Source of the DNA: Pyrinomonadaceae bacterium
GTDB taxonomy: Bacteria > Acidobacteriota > Blastocatellia > Pyrinomonadales > Pyrinomonadaceae
NCBI GenBank assembly: GCA_014380365.1
Contig: JACMJZ010000001.1
Location: 43,839 to 107,838 of the forward strand
Direction of reading: 5' to 3'
Length of the DNA: 64,000 nucleotides
Shown piece after piece: positions 1 to 8,878 of the stretch. The number at the start of each line of letters is the position of its first letter. The stretch's first letter is position 1. A program made the translations under genes and the position numbers. The notes beneath the pieces were generated by a model that did not search any database, was not told the origin of the DNA, and saw nothing but the letters and a program-made list of their open reading frames with translations.

Positions 1-1203
1 AGAACGACAAGAACCTACGTGAATGATTCGTTTTACGAAAGCCGCCCGGCGTCGATGCCGGAGCCTGAGCTGGAATTCAGTTTGGACTATGAGTTCGATA
101 AGAATGATGTCACTGAGGTAAGCGGCATGTTTGGCCGATCTCGATGGGAAACGAGAGATGCGATCACTGCGTGGGTTCGAAATTATGATGCGAATATAGA
201 GAGTATGCGCGAAACCGGTGGGCGGTCTGTCCGTGAACGAGACCGTTATGGAATGACGACTCGATATCACACATACGGTCAGCAATTGGGATGGCATGCG
301 CTCCACGTCGTCGCCGGCGAGTTCTTGGCTAAGTATCGAATTGTTCGCAGATCCTATGATCCTGGTAATCCGTGGGACGAGTGGATACAAGGTGAATCCA
401 TCACAAGAAGAGACGGACTATGGCTTGCGGATGGTGTGGACCTACCGCCTGTGGATGCTCAATTGAACCTTTATGAGCAGGGAGAGCAGGGCCGTGTCCT
501 CACTGGCGACAAAGCAAAGCTACTCTCTCTTCTCAAGATCGACTCAGTAATTGGTGACGAACTTGTGGTGGCCGGAAGCTGGCAGTCAGCGGATGAGGTC
601 GAGATTCGAATCACGTCTGCACTTGCTCCCATACGTAAAGCGAAGGGACTTGCGAGTGAGTTGTCTCAGACAGATCCTTTTCGAGCTTGGTTGCCGCGAT
701 TCGAGAAACATGACGGAAGCGGTGAGTATTCCCACTCGGAGAAGGAACCTTGGAAGCCATGGGTCGTGTGGCCTTCTAGGGAAGCAAGCCTTGATAAGAC
801 TGATCCGTTAGGTATAACGGCGGCAGTACAGCGGCCTTACTTTTCGAAAAGTATAAACGCGATCAGTTCATTAACACCACGCGATCCGTTCCAACGTGCA
901 TGGGTAGATCCGCAGGGAGTCGTTGCGGCCCGATCCGAGGCTTGGGGCCGAAATCCAAGCCGTGAGGAAGGTGATGAGATTAGTGCCGAGCGGCTGGTTT
1001 GCAGTTCTTCCTTTCTAAAAGATGTACTACTCAAGCGACGTTCGAATCTTCTGCTATTAGTAGTATTACGTCGCTATGACAAAGGTTACAGTGGCCGAGA
1101 CAGTCAATATTGGCACACCACTGCGGTCGTTCGAATTAGTAAGAAGTTGGATTTCGAATTCTTTCCGGGGCTCGTTAATCAGCTTCATATAACGAAATAC
1201 TGA
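1..1203 (+). CDS. C-terminal part of a large protein, possibly a STAND-type defence NTPase (5' truncated by window edge)
   Basis: The reading frame is open to the left edge, so the gene starts outside the window and the GTG at 19 is probably internal. About 400 residues are visible. They contain no P-loop, signal peptide or membrane segment. The stretch with HTYGQQLGWHALHVVAGEFL, followed by RRDGLWLADG and a later SEAWG, resembles from memory the C-terminal region of large ATP-binding NACHT/STAND-like antiphage proteins. That match is recall, not a search result, and the NTPase domain itself is outside the window. The next feature is an integrase scar, which fits a mobile or defence context. 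The alternative is any large soluble protein of unknown function. Confidence 0.45.
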   Translation, partial: RTTRTYVNDSFYESRPASMPEPELEFSLDYEFDKNDVTEVSGMFGRSRWETRDAITAWVRNYDANIESMRETGGRSVRERDRYGMTTRYHTYGQQLGWHALHVVAGEFLAKYRIVRRSYDPGNPWDEWIQGESITRRDGLWLADGVDLPPVDAQLNLYEQGEQGRVLTGDKAKLLSLLKIDSVIGDELVVAGSWQSADEVEIRITSALAPIRKAKGLASELSQTDPFRAWLPRFEKHDGSGEYSHSEKEPWKPWVVWPSREASLDKTDPLGITAAVQRPYFSKSINAISSLTPRDPFQRAWVDPQGVVAARSEAWGRNPSREEGDEISAERLVCSSSFLKDVLLKRRSNLLLLVVLRRYDKGYSGRDSQYWHTTAVVRISKKLDFEFFPGLVNQLHITKY

Positions 1204-1411
1204 TTCGTAGGAATTGGTTCATATGGATCGATTTTGCAACCACGAGAAGTTCTGCAAGATTGAGACTCAAACTCTTCGTAGGGATGCCGATTACGCATTT
1301 CATCGCAGACAAGAAGCTCAAACGGGGAAGGAAAGCTCGAACCCCGTCACGCTATGGTCACGTGGTGAGGTATTAGCCAGTATGCAGCAAAATCGGAATG
1401 AAAAATCGAAC

Positions 1412-1740
1412 CTAACTGTTAAGTGACGCTTCCGAAGGCAAGAGACCCTCAAGCTTGTCGCTCGCACCTTCCAGCTCTTCAGGCAGAACATGCGCGTAAG
1501 TATCTAATGTAAATGAAACTCTCGCATGGCCAGCTTGCTCGCTCACGACCTTTGGTGGTGCGCCACTCAACAAACCAAGAGCGACATAAGAATGCCGGAG
1601 ATCATACAGCCGGATCTCTTCGGACAGACCAACCCTACGCAAAGTTGGCTTGAAGTGATAGTGGGTAAGAAACCGCCGCCGAGGACTTCTATGAGACAAG
1701 ATCTCACTAATGCGGATGATGGAGCGGCGGCGATTTTGCG
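1412..1740 (-). pseudogene. Tyrosine recombinase/integrase, C-terminal remnant
   Basis: The frame encodes only the C-terminal catalytic part of a phage-type integrase: YDLRHSYVALGLLSG, then EQAGHARVSFTLDTYAHVLP. This supplies the box-II arginine and histidine, the GH motif and the nucleophilic tyrosine in DTYAHV. The frame stays open a little upstream of the TTG at 1699, but no N-terminal or core-binding domain can be found. The box-I arginine region is missing, so it cannot be an active recombinase. It marks an old integration event between the left-edge gene and the kinase. Confidence 0.75.
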
Positions 1741-1952
1741 AGTGGCATCCTATCTTGGCCGACCGCAGAAGTTCATGCCGGTGGCGGATGCGCGTGCCAA
1801 GTCACATAAACCAAATTGGTGTTCTTTATGCTGACAGGATTGTTTGAGTTCAAATGAGGGGAGCCATGCTGGTCCAGCCACGCGTTCTGCTGGCTTTCGG
1901 TTCTTCGTCGCACCGGGGCGACGCATAAATCCCGAGTAGCCAGCTTCTAAAT

Positions 1953-4148
1953 CTACTGTCGAGCTAACCGCTGCTCAATTAAGAGCTTAATCTTGGGGTT
2001 TAGCGTGCGATGGTTGAGCGGGCCATCAAAAAGCAGTTTTAATAAGCTGTCCTCCTCGAAATACTTTTCAGCCTCTTCCAATGTTTTGAGTTTTCTAAGT
2101 TCCAAGAGGCCTTGGACAATTGCGCTTTCCAGGATTTTGAACACCTTCCCTTTGGCTTCTTGCGCCTTCTGGTCATTTCTATACCTATCATCTGTATAGT
2201 AAATATATTTAAGACCGTGCAGTTCAGCCAAGGTTTCAGTGAATGCCGGTTGGCTTCCGGTCCCGAGCACCACGATGGCTTCCATGTCTTTCAGTGACTC
2301 ACTGAAGAACGTTTCCATATCGCCAACATTGATCGTTTTAAGAGCTACCCTCAAATCTTCCGGATCTAATCCGACCGTACCGGAAAGAAATTGCATGGAA
2401 TTCCACACTTTGTTATTGCGAAATGTGATATTGGCCTCCGTCGACCGGTTGTTGAGATCAAAGGCACGCTGGTTGGACGTCAGGGAGTCACCTATGGATT
2501 TGACGCTGTCTGCCCAAAGTTGTGGTTTCTCTTCTGAAGGCACTCCAGGTATTTTCTTTAGTAAGTCATGGGATTTTTGCGCCAAACACACACCGCTTAC
2601 ATTGCTTGCAGCCGCGACGTTGCGGTCTTTCTTAAACACCTCTCCTATTACAGCCAGCGTTTCGTCCGGTCTACCGCAAAAACCGAGCGGATAGAAGAGT
2701 TTTGGTGTCTTCAGAAGTAGCGCCCTCGACGCTACAAACTTATCGTTGCTGCGCCCAAGCTCATCCAGAACTGTTTCGACGCTTTTCTCTGTCGCTTTGT
2801 TTTCGACTATTATTGTGTGCAGCACATCCACCAGTCTTAATAACTCATCAAACTTTTGGCTTGAAACTCCTCCGCTGCTAGAGTTTGCCTGCGAAGACTT
2901 CACCTCATTTACTCGCTCCTTGTGAAGGTCACTCGGAGAAAACAGGCTTATTTGGTTTATTGTTCTGTCGAGGTCTTGTTCGAGTTGTTTTTCGAAGTAA
3001 AACTCACGATTCTTCTCCAACTCTCGGTTGATATAATAATAGACCGTGATCCCAGTTAAGATAGTAAACAAGAGAATAGCCATTACCTGTAGTCTACCGA
3101 ATTTCAACTCTGGAGCGAGCCAATTAACAATCTTAGAAGTTGAGAGGCGAGCGGTTCTGTGAAGGTTTTCCGATTGGTTCTGATCACTAACAGGGCTTGC
3201 GTCGATGAGTGCTTCACGAGAATTATTTGGGGCTCGATCTGCCGCTGTATAAGGAAGCCCGGTCCGTTTAATCTCAGCATCCATGTCAAGCTTGTGCGCT
3301 AGACGCTTCAAATCAATAAAAAAATCTTTCGCAGTTTGATAGCGATCTTCTGCCTCTTTACTAAGCGCCTTCAGTACTATCCACTCCAACTCAGGTAATG
3401 TCTCGGTTGTAAAATGTGCGAGCGGCAATGGCTCCTTTTCAAGAATCGAAGCACTAGGATCGTTTGACGTACCATCAAGAAAGGGATGCCGACCAGCTAT
3501 CATTTCGTATATAACGACGCCCAGGGTGAAAGTATCTGTCCGTTCATCCAGCGTAAGCCGTCTGATCTGTTCCGGCGACATATAAGCAACTGTTCCCCAA
3601 AGGGTGTTCGGGTCTGTTTTGGACCAAGTGGGGGCTTCACCATTTACTGCTTCCGTGTCGAATCTAACCAGCTTCGCGATGCCAAAGTCCAAGACTTTTA
3701 CCTGGCCGTCCAGGCAGAGCATGACGTTTTCTGGTTTGAGGTCGCGGTGAATTATTCCAATATCATGCGCTGCCAAAAGAGCGGAAGAGATTTGCCAACC
3801 AATATTCAACGCTTCCACTACTTTCAAGCGCCTCCGCTTTAAGCGCTGGCGCAAAGTCTCACCTTTAACGAACTCCATCGCGATGAAGTACATCTCGCCG
3901 CTCTTACCACTCTCATAAATCTGAGCGATATTTTGATGAGTAAGCGAGGCTAAGGTTTTCCCTTCCTGAACAAACCGACGCAAACGATCCTGATTTGCAG
4001 CGGCCTCGGGCGGCAAGATCTTTAACGCAACCTTACGACCGAGTTTTGTATCATCCGCTAAGTACACTTCACCCATTCCTCCAGCGCCGAGTCCCTCACA
4101 AATTTCGAAATGCTTTAGTTTGGTGCCGGGCGTAAGATTCCAAGTCAT
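1953..4148 (-). CDS. Transmembrane serine/threonine protein kinase with unrecognised C-terminal region
   Basis: A 731-residue Hanks-type kinase. The glycine loop GLGAGGMGEVYLA (residues 19-31), VALK lysine 43, HRD with catalytic Asp136 and DFG 154-156 are all intact, so an active kinase is expected. A serine-rich linker leads to one membrane segment near residues 345-370 (QVMAILLFTILTGITVYYYI). About 340 residues beyond it should be extracytoplasmic, beginning with a charged, coiled-coil-like stretch. I do not recognise a domain there; it may sense an envelope signal. The ATG start follows a weak ribosome site. The downstream gene is far away, so it is probably transcribed alone. Confidence 0.85.
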   Translation of the reverse strand: MTWNLTPGTKLKHFEICEGLGAGGMGEVYLADDTKLGRKVALKILPPEAAANQDRLRRFVQEGKTLASLTHQNIAQIYESGKSGEMYFIAMEFVKGETLRQRLKRRRLKVVEALNIGWQISSALLAAHDIGIIHRDLKPENVMLCLDGQVKVLDFGIAKLVRFDTEAVNGEAPTWSKTDPNTLWGTVAYMSPEQIRRLTLDERTDTFTLGVVIYEMIAGRHPFLDGTSNDPSASILEKEPLPLAHFTTETLPELEWIVLKALSKEAEDRYQTAKDFFIDLKRLAHKLDMDAEIKRTGLPYTAADRAPNNSREALIDASPVSDQNQSENLHRTARLSTSKIVNWLAPELKFGRLQVMAILLFTILTGITVYYYINRELEKNREFYFEKQLEQDLDRTINQISLFSPSDLHKERVNEVKSSQANSSSGGVSSQKFDELLRLVDVLHTIIVENKATEKSVETVLDELGRSNDKFVASRALLLKTPKLFYPLGFCGRPDETLAVIGEVFKKDRNVAAASNVSGVCLAQKSHDLLKKIPGVPSEEKPQLWADSVKSIGDSLTSNQRAFDLNNRSTEANITFRNNKVWNSMQFLSGTVGLDPEDLRVALKTINVGDMETFFSESLKDMEAIVVLGTGSQPAFTETLAELHGLKYIYYTDDRYRNDQKAQEAKGKVFKILESAIVQGLLELRKLKTLEEAEKYFEEDSLLKLLFDGPLNHRTLNPKIKLLIEQRLARQ

Positions 4149-4326
4149 AGCGGGGTGACTTTTAACTACGAGGTAGTGATTCTCGACGTTAAGTCTACCT
4201 GATTTCGTGAAGGGAGACCATTATTTAACAACGCGGATGCATTTCACCTTATGCGTATTTTCAGACCATCTCGTTCGGTGTCCAGACACGCCGCTATGTG
4301 GGCTGAAGTGCGAATGCTACCTAGCC

Positions 4327-4450
4327 GCTGCCGAAGAAGCAGGTGGTGGAAGCACTCACAGGTGATCTCCATTACTTGCGTGCGCTAATTGTCATATCTC
4401 TTAACACCGGCATCAGGCGCTTAGCTAAATATCAGTCCAAAGACAGTCCA
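4327..4450 (+). pseudogene. Integrase core fragment
   Basis: Reading from about 4327 in the plus direction gives LPKKQVVEALTGDLHYLRAL followed by IVISLNTGIRR. This is the typical box-I neighbourhood of tyrosine integrases (usually ALNTGMRRGE). The frame cannot be followed to a box II region. This is a small degraded scar inside the 430-base gap between the kinase and the membrane-protein gene. I see nothing else convincing in that gap. Confidence 0.55.
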
Positions 4451-4579
4451 AGCCTGGGAGCAAGGGTCGCGCGAGCCCGCTGACGCCGCGCTGAAGTTGC
4501 TTACGATCGCCAAGAAACATCCCGAGATCCTGCTTGAAGCTTGAATGGCATTGATGTGCAACCCGATGGTTGGTGAAGT

Positions 4580-5614
4580 TTAGAGAGGTGTTTCTTTATT
4601 CCAGCTTACTTGTCTGCTTGTTTGTTCACGTATCAATAAGATTCTGATTTCATGAACATATTCTGCGAGTATTCCAGTAGTAAATGCCCACACGAACACA
4701 AGCCAGAGAAGTACCTTTAGCGGCAATGCTACGGTTGTAGCAAGGAGATGCGCAACAGGATTATCGTGGAAAGCTGCTGCTGTCGGCTGAATCACAGCGT
4801 AGAAGTAAAGAAGGCCTAGAGTTATAGAGCCTGGATCAATGATCTTGCTGCCCAACCGCCCTACGACTAACGCAAGGGCTACACCGTTCAAGCATGAGGA
4901 AAACACGTCGAAAATATTTCTGATGAATGCTGCATTTGGGTCATTCGGATTATTCTGGCTAGAGGCGTACCACACAGGCACAACGACTAGGGCAAACACT
5001 CCGACGGAGACTACGCGATAATATACGTTACCACCGGTTGCTGGCATGACTGCTTTGTCTTTCTCTGTTTTTCTCCCCGCCTCACTCGGAGTTGGATCAT
5101 CAATGGTGAGTTCGGCGAGTTCTATGTAAAGCCAGAATAACAACAAACTTGGAACCGTGTTAAGCGTGACCGAGATAGCCTGATCAAAGTGACTCTGGTC
5201 CAGCGTTAAGGACAACCCCGTAATGAGATAATAGAGTGACCAGGCAAGATATGTAGCTAAAACAAATGAGTGAATTCTTTGGGAAGCTTTTTGGGCTGTC
5301 TCGCGGTCTAGGCTACTCACACCTTTGCGATGTGCCAAAGTGACCGTGCTCGCTCTCGGAAGCATCAGCGCTAGCAGTAAACAGGCGGCGGCTTGGATGA
5401 AAGCAAGGTTTGCTCTTTGCGGCGCTAGCTGATCGAAGAATGCTTTCATAGAATTGCCGGGTTGCAAGGTGGACCATTCTTCAAGCTTCAGATGCCTGAT
5501 GCTAATAGCAGCGGCAAGAACAAATCCAACGCCGACAGCCTTTCTCAATAAGCGCGCAGTTGAAAATGCCCAAGATGCAAATTCCCTTTTTGAGTTTGAA
5601 TTGGTTAACGCCAT
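4580..5614 (-). CDS. Polytopic membrane protein of unknown function
   Basis: The ATG at 5614 is preferred over the upstream TTG at 5626 because GAGG lies seven bases before it; this gives 344 residues. Seven or eight hydrophobic segments are visible, for example KAVGVGFVLAAAISI, FIQAAACLLLALMLP, LLLFWLYIELAEL, VFALVVVPVWYA and LPLKVLLWLVFVWAF. A short charged loop after the fourth segment carries a basic KTEKDK patch. No transporter or enzyme signature was recognised. It shares the minus strand with the kinase gene but is separated from it by more than 400 bases containing an integrase scar, so co-transcription is doubtful. Confidence 0.7.
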   Translation of the reverse strand: MALTNSNSKREFASWAFSTARLLRKAVGVGFVLAAAISIRHLKLEEWSTLQPGNSMKAFFDQLAPQRANLAFIQAAACLLLALMLPRASTVTLAHRKGVSSLDRETAQKASQRIHSFVLATYLAWSLYYLITGLSLTLDQSHFDQAISVTLNTVPSLLLFWLYIELAELTIDDPTPSEAGRKTEKDKAVMPATGGNVYYRVVSVGVFALVVVPVWYASSQNNPNDPNAAFIRNIFDVFSSCLNGVALALVVGRLGSKIIDPGSITLGLLYFYAVIQPTAAAFHDNPVAHLLATTVALPLKVLLWLVFVWAFTTGILAEYVHEIRILLIREQTSRQVSWNKETPL

Positions 5615-5935
5615 TGATGTCCTCAACCTTCTTTAGAAATCAACGTGATAGGCGCGCGCGAGTTTATTTTTCAGCTATTAGCATTGCGGAAATGAGGGAT
5701 ACTTGGATTCAATCATATTAAGAAAGGCATGACGCTATGAGACTCTGCTTGATGGAGATGCGGAGGAAAAGTATGCCAGCCATGAGGTACTGTCAAGGCA
5801 AGGCATATTGTTTCTGATGGTTGATGTGAGGCTCGCAAAGAAATCAGAACTGTCTCAATTCACCTTAATGCTTCGGCTGGAAGGTTCATAAGAAGTCTTA
5901 GCGCAGTGCAGAAATTGCTCGTGAACGCACTTCCC

Positions 5936-6379
5936 TTAGTCCCTTGCCGCACTCGATGAGCTATGTCCGAGAATGTCACGTCGTACATGCTCGGGAACTC
6001 CCCTCTCAGCAGCCCGCGAGGACCACGTATGTCGATGGCGAAGGTCGTGGAAAGTGAGATTAACGATCCCGCCATCACGGAAAGCGCTTACAAATCCCTT
6101 TTTTCCTATCAGTGAATTTCGATCCCGTCTTGATGCTCGTAAAGACATATTCACCAGTGGTAGCGTCTTCACAGAGCATTTCTAGAATCGTCTGCTCTCT
6201 CTGACTCATCGGAATCTTGCGCGGCGTACCCTTTTTCGTCTTCTCGATGAGAAGCCAACCGGAAGCTATCTCCCAACCTCTTCCTTGATTACACGCGTCA
6301 CACTCATGCAGCCAAAATTAATGTCATCACGTTTCAGCCGGTGCAACTCGCCTCTCCCCATTCCGGTGCAAAGCGCTAC
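5936..6379 (-). pseudogene. Degraded tyrosine integrase
   Basis: On the minus strand, several frames together spell an integrase. VALCTGMGRGELHRLKRDDI, near 6379-6320, is the box-I region with its arginine. FHDLRHRHTWSSRAAERGVP and DILGHSS, near 6060-5945, are the box-II region. Frameshifts separate these pieces and the nucleophilic tyrosine is not found. It lies in a 1.3-kb stretch (5615-6914) between genes; the rest of that stretch (5615-5935 and 6380-6914) shows nothing I can identify. Confidence 0.7.
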
Positions 6380-6914
6380 TTCTGATTAGGTTTCTGATAA
6401 AGAAGTTCCACCGCTGATAGTTCATCACATGGTTCGGCGCGAATAGTAACTGTAAGGCTGCGTCACCGGGGGGCCGAGTCGCTGACTGGCATGGCTAATC
6501 AGTTGGCAACTCGAAAGAACTCCGGCCACGGAAGAACTGCGAGACGCGCTTTACAGGCGCACGTGTTCCGGCGACATTGCCACGTGATTAGGCTGTATGG
6601 GGCTAATGGCAAGCGAAACTAATATGCACGCAGATGGCCTACCCTGCACAGACTTTGGTCCTAACCGACTTGCGAAAACCATGCCCTCAGATTCGATCCT
6701 TGGCACGTATGGAGAGAAGCTACTGACCCAGAAGCACGCGGTCCATATTTTGGGCAGTTAAGACCGATATATCGGAGTTCAACAAATGATCGCGAAAGTC
6801 AGCTCGTGAGCGGGTGATGTCGCTGCGGTGTTGTTCGGCCCAGGAGTTGTGGAGGAGTTGTGGTAGGCACCCGAAGTCGTTTTTGTCGCCCTTTCTGCGC
6901 ATTAAGGAACGGAG

Positions 6915-8453
6915 ATGGATATCAGTGTGATAGAAATCAGCCTGGTTGAACCCATCACCTGCTCTCGCCTTGTCCCAAGCGACGGGCGCGGTGCCCTCAT
7001 CGGCATCATCGATTCGGGCTTCGATCTGACCCACCCCAGCTTTCTGGACGCGCGCGGCAGGACTCGGATTCTCGCTGCGTGGGATCAGGTGAATCTCGGC
7101 GGCTCGGCGGGCGCGCCACCGCTGGCCTTCGGCTACGGTGTCGAGTACACAGGTGCGACGATCGATGAGCACGTGGCGGCTCAGAGCGTCGTAATCGTCA
7201 GGAATCATGAGGGCGCTGGTGCACACGGAACGTATGTGGCGGGGATCGCCGCAGGCAGCGGCGCGCCGCATGGTGTTTACAAGGGGGTCGCACCGGGTGC
7301 AGATCTCATTCTTGTCACCTACCGGAACGATGTGCCCGTAGGCGGGTCAGCCTACGTCTTGGACGCGATAGATTACATACGGAAACACGCCCGAGCTTCC
7401 GGACGGCCCGTAGTCATCAATCTGAGCCAAGGCGATAACTTGGGCTCGCACGACGGCATGAGCCTGTTGGAACGCGCGATCGATTACGTGATCGAAGAGG
7501 GGCGTGTGCTGGTCGTAGTCTCGGCCGGTAACGAACGTGGCGGGCCGGCGAGTCACCACGCACAAGGGAAGGTCGAGCAGGGGCGCGAACTCGCCCTGTC
7601 GTTCGCGCTCTCGGCGGGCCCGGGCCGCGTCGTGGATGGCGACACAATAGAACTCTGGTACGGCGGCAGCGACCGCTTCGCAGTCGCCCTGCACGCGCCC
7701 GACGGTAATAGGAGCGACTTCATCAAGCCGGACGGAATTGACGTTGTACTTGAATTCCCTGCCGGGAACCGCGCACACGTCCGTTCGCAGAGCGGCCACC
7801 CGACAAACGGCGACAACCGCATCGGTATTGTCCTAGAGCGGGGCGAGGGGTGGGGGACGGGCCTTTGGCAATTAATTTTGCGTGGCGACAAGGTCGAGCA
7901 CGGCGACTTCGATGCCTGGGCCGACCGGCCGAATGCGGTTACGGTCATCGACTTTCGGAGTCACCAGTCTGACGCCTCGACCATCACGCTCCCCGGCAAC
8001 TCACGACGTGCTATCACGGTGGGCGGATTCATCTCGCGACCTTCACTGTGCAAGGATAACCGTGAGGTAAGGGGAGATTTTGCGTCCGGCTCAAGCACGG
8101 GCCCCACGCGCGACGGCCGCGTTAAACCAGACGTGACCGCACCTAGCACCCTCGTCATGGCCCCGAGAACGCGCAGAGATGGCCACCCCATTTGTTACGA
8201 TCTCATGAGCGGAACAAGCATGGCCGCGCCACACGTGACGGGCGTCGTCGCACTGTTGTGGTCACTTTGGCCCGAGCTGGAGGCAGGGCAGATTCGCGAC
8301 GCGCTTTTATCCACGGCCAAAAATGATGCATTCACGGGCATAACGCCAAACACGAACTGGGGACAGGGGAAACTGGACGCCAGGGCGGCGTACGAAGCTT
8401 TATCTATCTTGGTTGAAAAGGAGAAGCGAAGATGTCAACAACGCGAGTCTTAG
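6915..8453 (+). CDS. Subtilisin-like serine protease (S8 family)
   Basis: The protein has 512 residues with the full catalytic set: Asp33 in GIIDSGFD, His104 in AHGTYVAG, oxyanion Asn206 in VSAGNE and Ser435 in GTSMAAPH. There is no signal peptide and no prodomain; the enzyme domain starts about 25 residues in, unlike the second subtilase at 27.2 kb, which carries about 130 extra N-terminal residues. A 150-residue insertion between the Asn and Ser blocks is probably a beta-rich domain. The ATG follows GGAACGGAG. The stop overlaps the small next gene by 22 bases, so the two are coupled. A cytoplasmic or effector role is an inference from the missing export signal. Confidence 0.9.
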   Translation: MDISVIEISLVEPITCSRLVPSDGRGALIGIIDSGFDLTHPSFLDARGRTRILAAWDQVNLGGSAGAPPLAFGYGVEYTGATIDEHVAAQSVVIVRNHEGAGAHGTYVAGIAAGSGAPHGVYKGVAPGADLILVTYRNDVPVGGSAYVLDAIDYIRKHARASGRPVVINLSQGDNLGSHDGMSLLERAIDYVIEEGRVLVVVSAGNERGGPASHHAQGKVEQGRELALSFALSAGPGRVVDGDTIELWYGGSDRFAVALHAPDGNRSDFIKPDGIDVVLEFPAGNRAHVRSQSGHPTNGDNRIGIVLERGEGWGTGLWQLILRGDKVEHGDFDAWADRPNAVTVIDFRSHQSDASTITLPGNSRRAITVGGFISRPSLCKDNREVRGDFASGSSTGPTRDGRVKPDVTAPSTLVMAPRTRRDGHPICYDLMSGTSMAAPHVTGVVALLWSLWPELEAGQIRDALLSTAKNDAFTGITPNTNWGQGKLDARAAYEALSILVEKEKRRCQQRES

Positions 8454-8737
8454 AGTTCGAAACGAGCTTTCGGGAGAATCGCTATGGTGAACCCGCAGGG
8501 ATGAGAATCAGAATCGACTTGGGCGACGATGCCGATCTCACTATCACCGGGACCTCCACCGGAGCTTACGATGGGGAATCTTACATGGGCACCTTGATGC
8601 TCCGAAAAGCGATAAGCGGATATGAAGGGGGCGATGAGTGCTGGGTTAACGGCGTGTGGGTGAGTCCGTGCCCTGCGAAGGAAACAGACGCCGACGAATC
8701 TTCCGCCACTGAGAGCAACACGGCCTCGGAGGAATGA
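8432..8737 (+). CDS. Small acidic protein coupled to the subtilase
   Basis: A 101-residue acidic protein with a strong ribosome site (AAAGGAGAAGCGAAG) lying inside the end of the subtilase gene. It has no signal peptide. The middle reads as alternating beta strands (MRIRIDLGDDADLTITGTST), followed by CWVNGVWVSPCP with two cysteines, and the tail is rich in Glu and Ser. No family was recognised. Its overlap with a protease that lacks a prodomain makes a substrate, inhibitor or chaperone of that protease plausible, but nothing in the sequence proves this. Confidence 0.65.
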   Translation: MSTTRVLEFETSFRENRYGEPAGMRIRIDLGDDADLTITGTSTGAYDGESYMGTLMLRKAISGYEGGDECWVNGVWVSPCPAKETDADESSATESNTASEE

Positions 8738-8785
8738 TCCCCCCGTCTTCGCCTGGCAGCGGCGCGGCAAGCCGTTCAGCGGGCT

Positions 8786-8869
8786 CCGCCATCACCGTGG
8801 ACGAAATGTAAGCGACAGACCGCTGAAAGGCGGTCCGCCACGCCGCCCGACCGCCCATGGGTGATGGCG
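8786..8869. terminator. Nested stem-loop between convergent genes
   Basis: CGCCATCACC (8786-8795) pairs perfectly with GGTGATGGCG (8860-8869). Inside the loop, GACCGC/GCGGTC forms a second hairpin at 8818-8835. The structure sits exactly between the convergent subtilase operon and the kinase-propeller gene, which suits a bidirectional transcription barrier. There is no U tract, so a classical intrinsic terminator is not certain. Confidence 0.4.
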
Positions 8870-8878
8870 CGCATGGAA

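Noticed and set aside
1214..1426. 70-codon open frame after the left-edge gene
   Set aside because: No ribosome site, no recognisable composition and overlap with the integrase scar.
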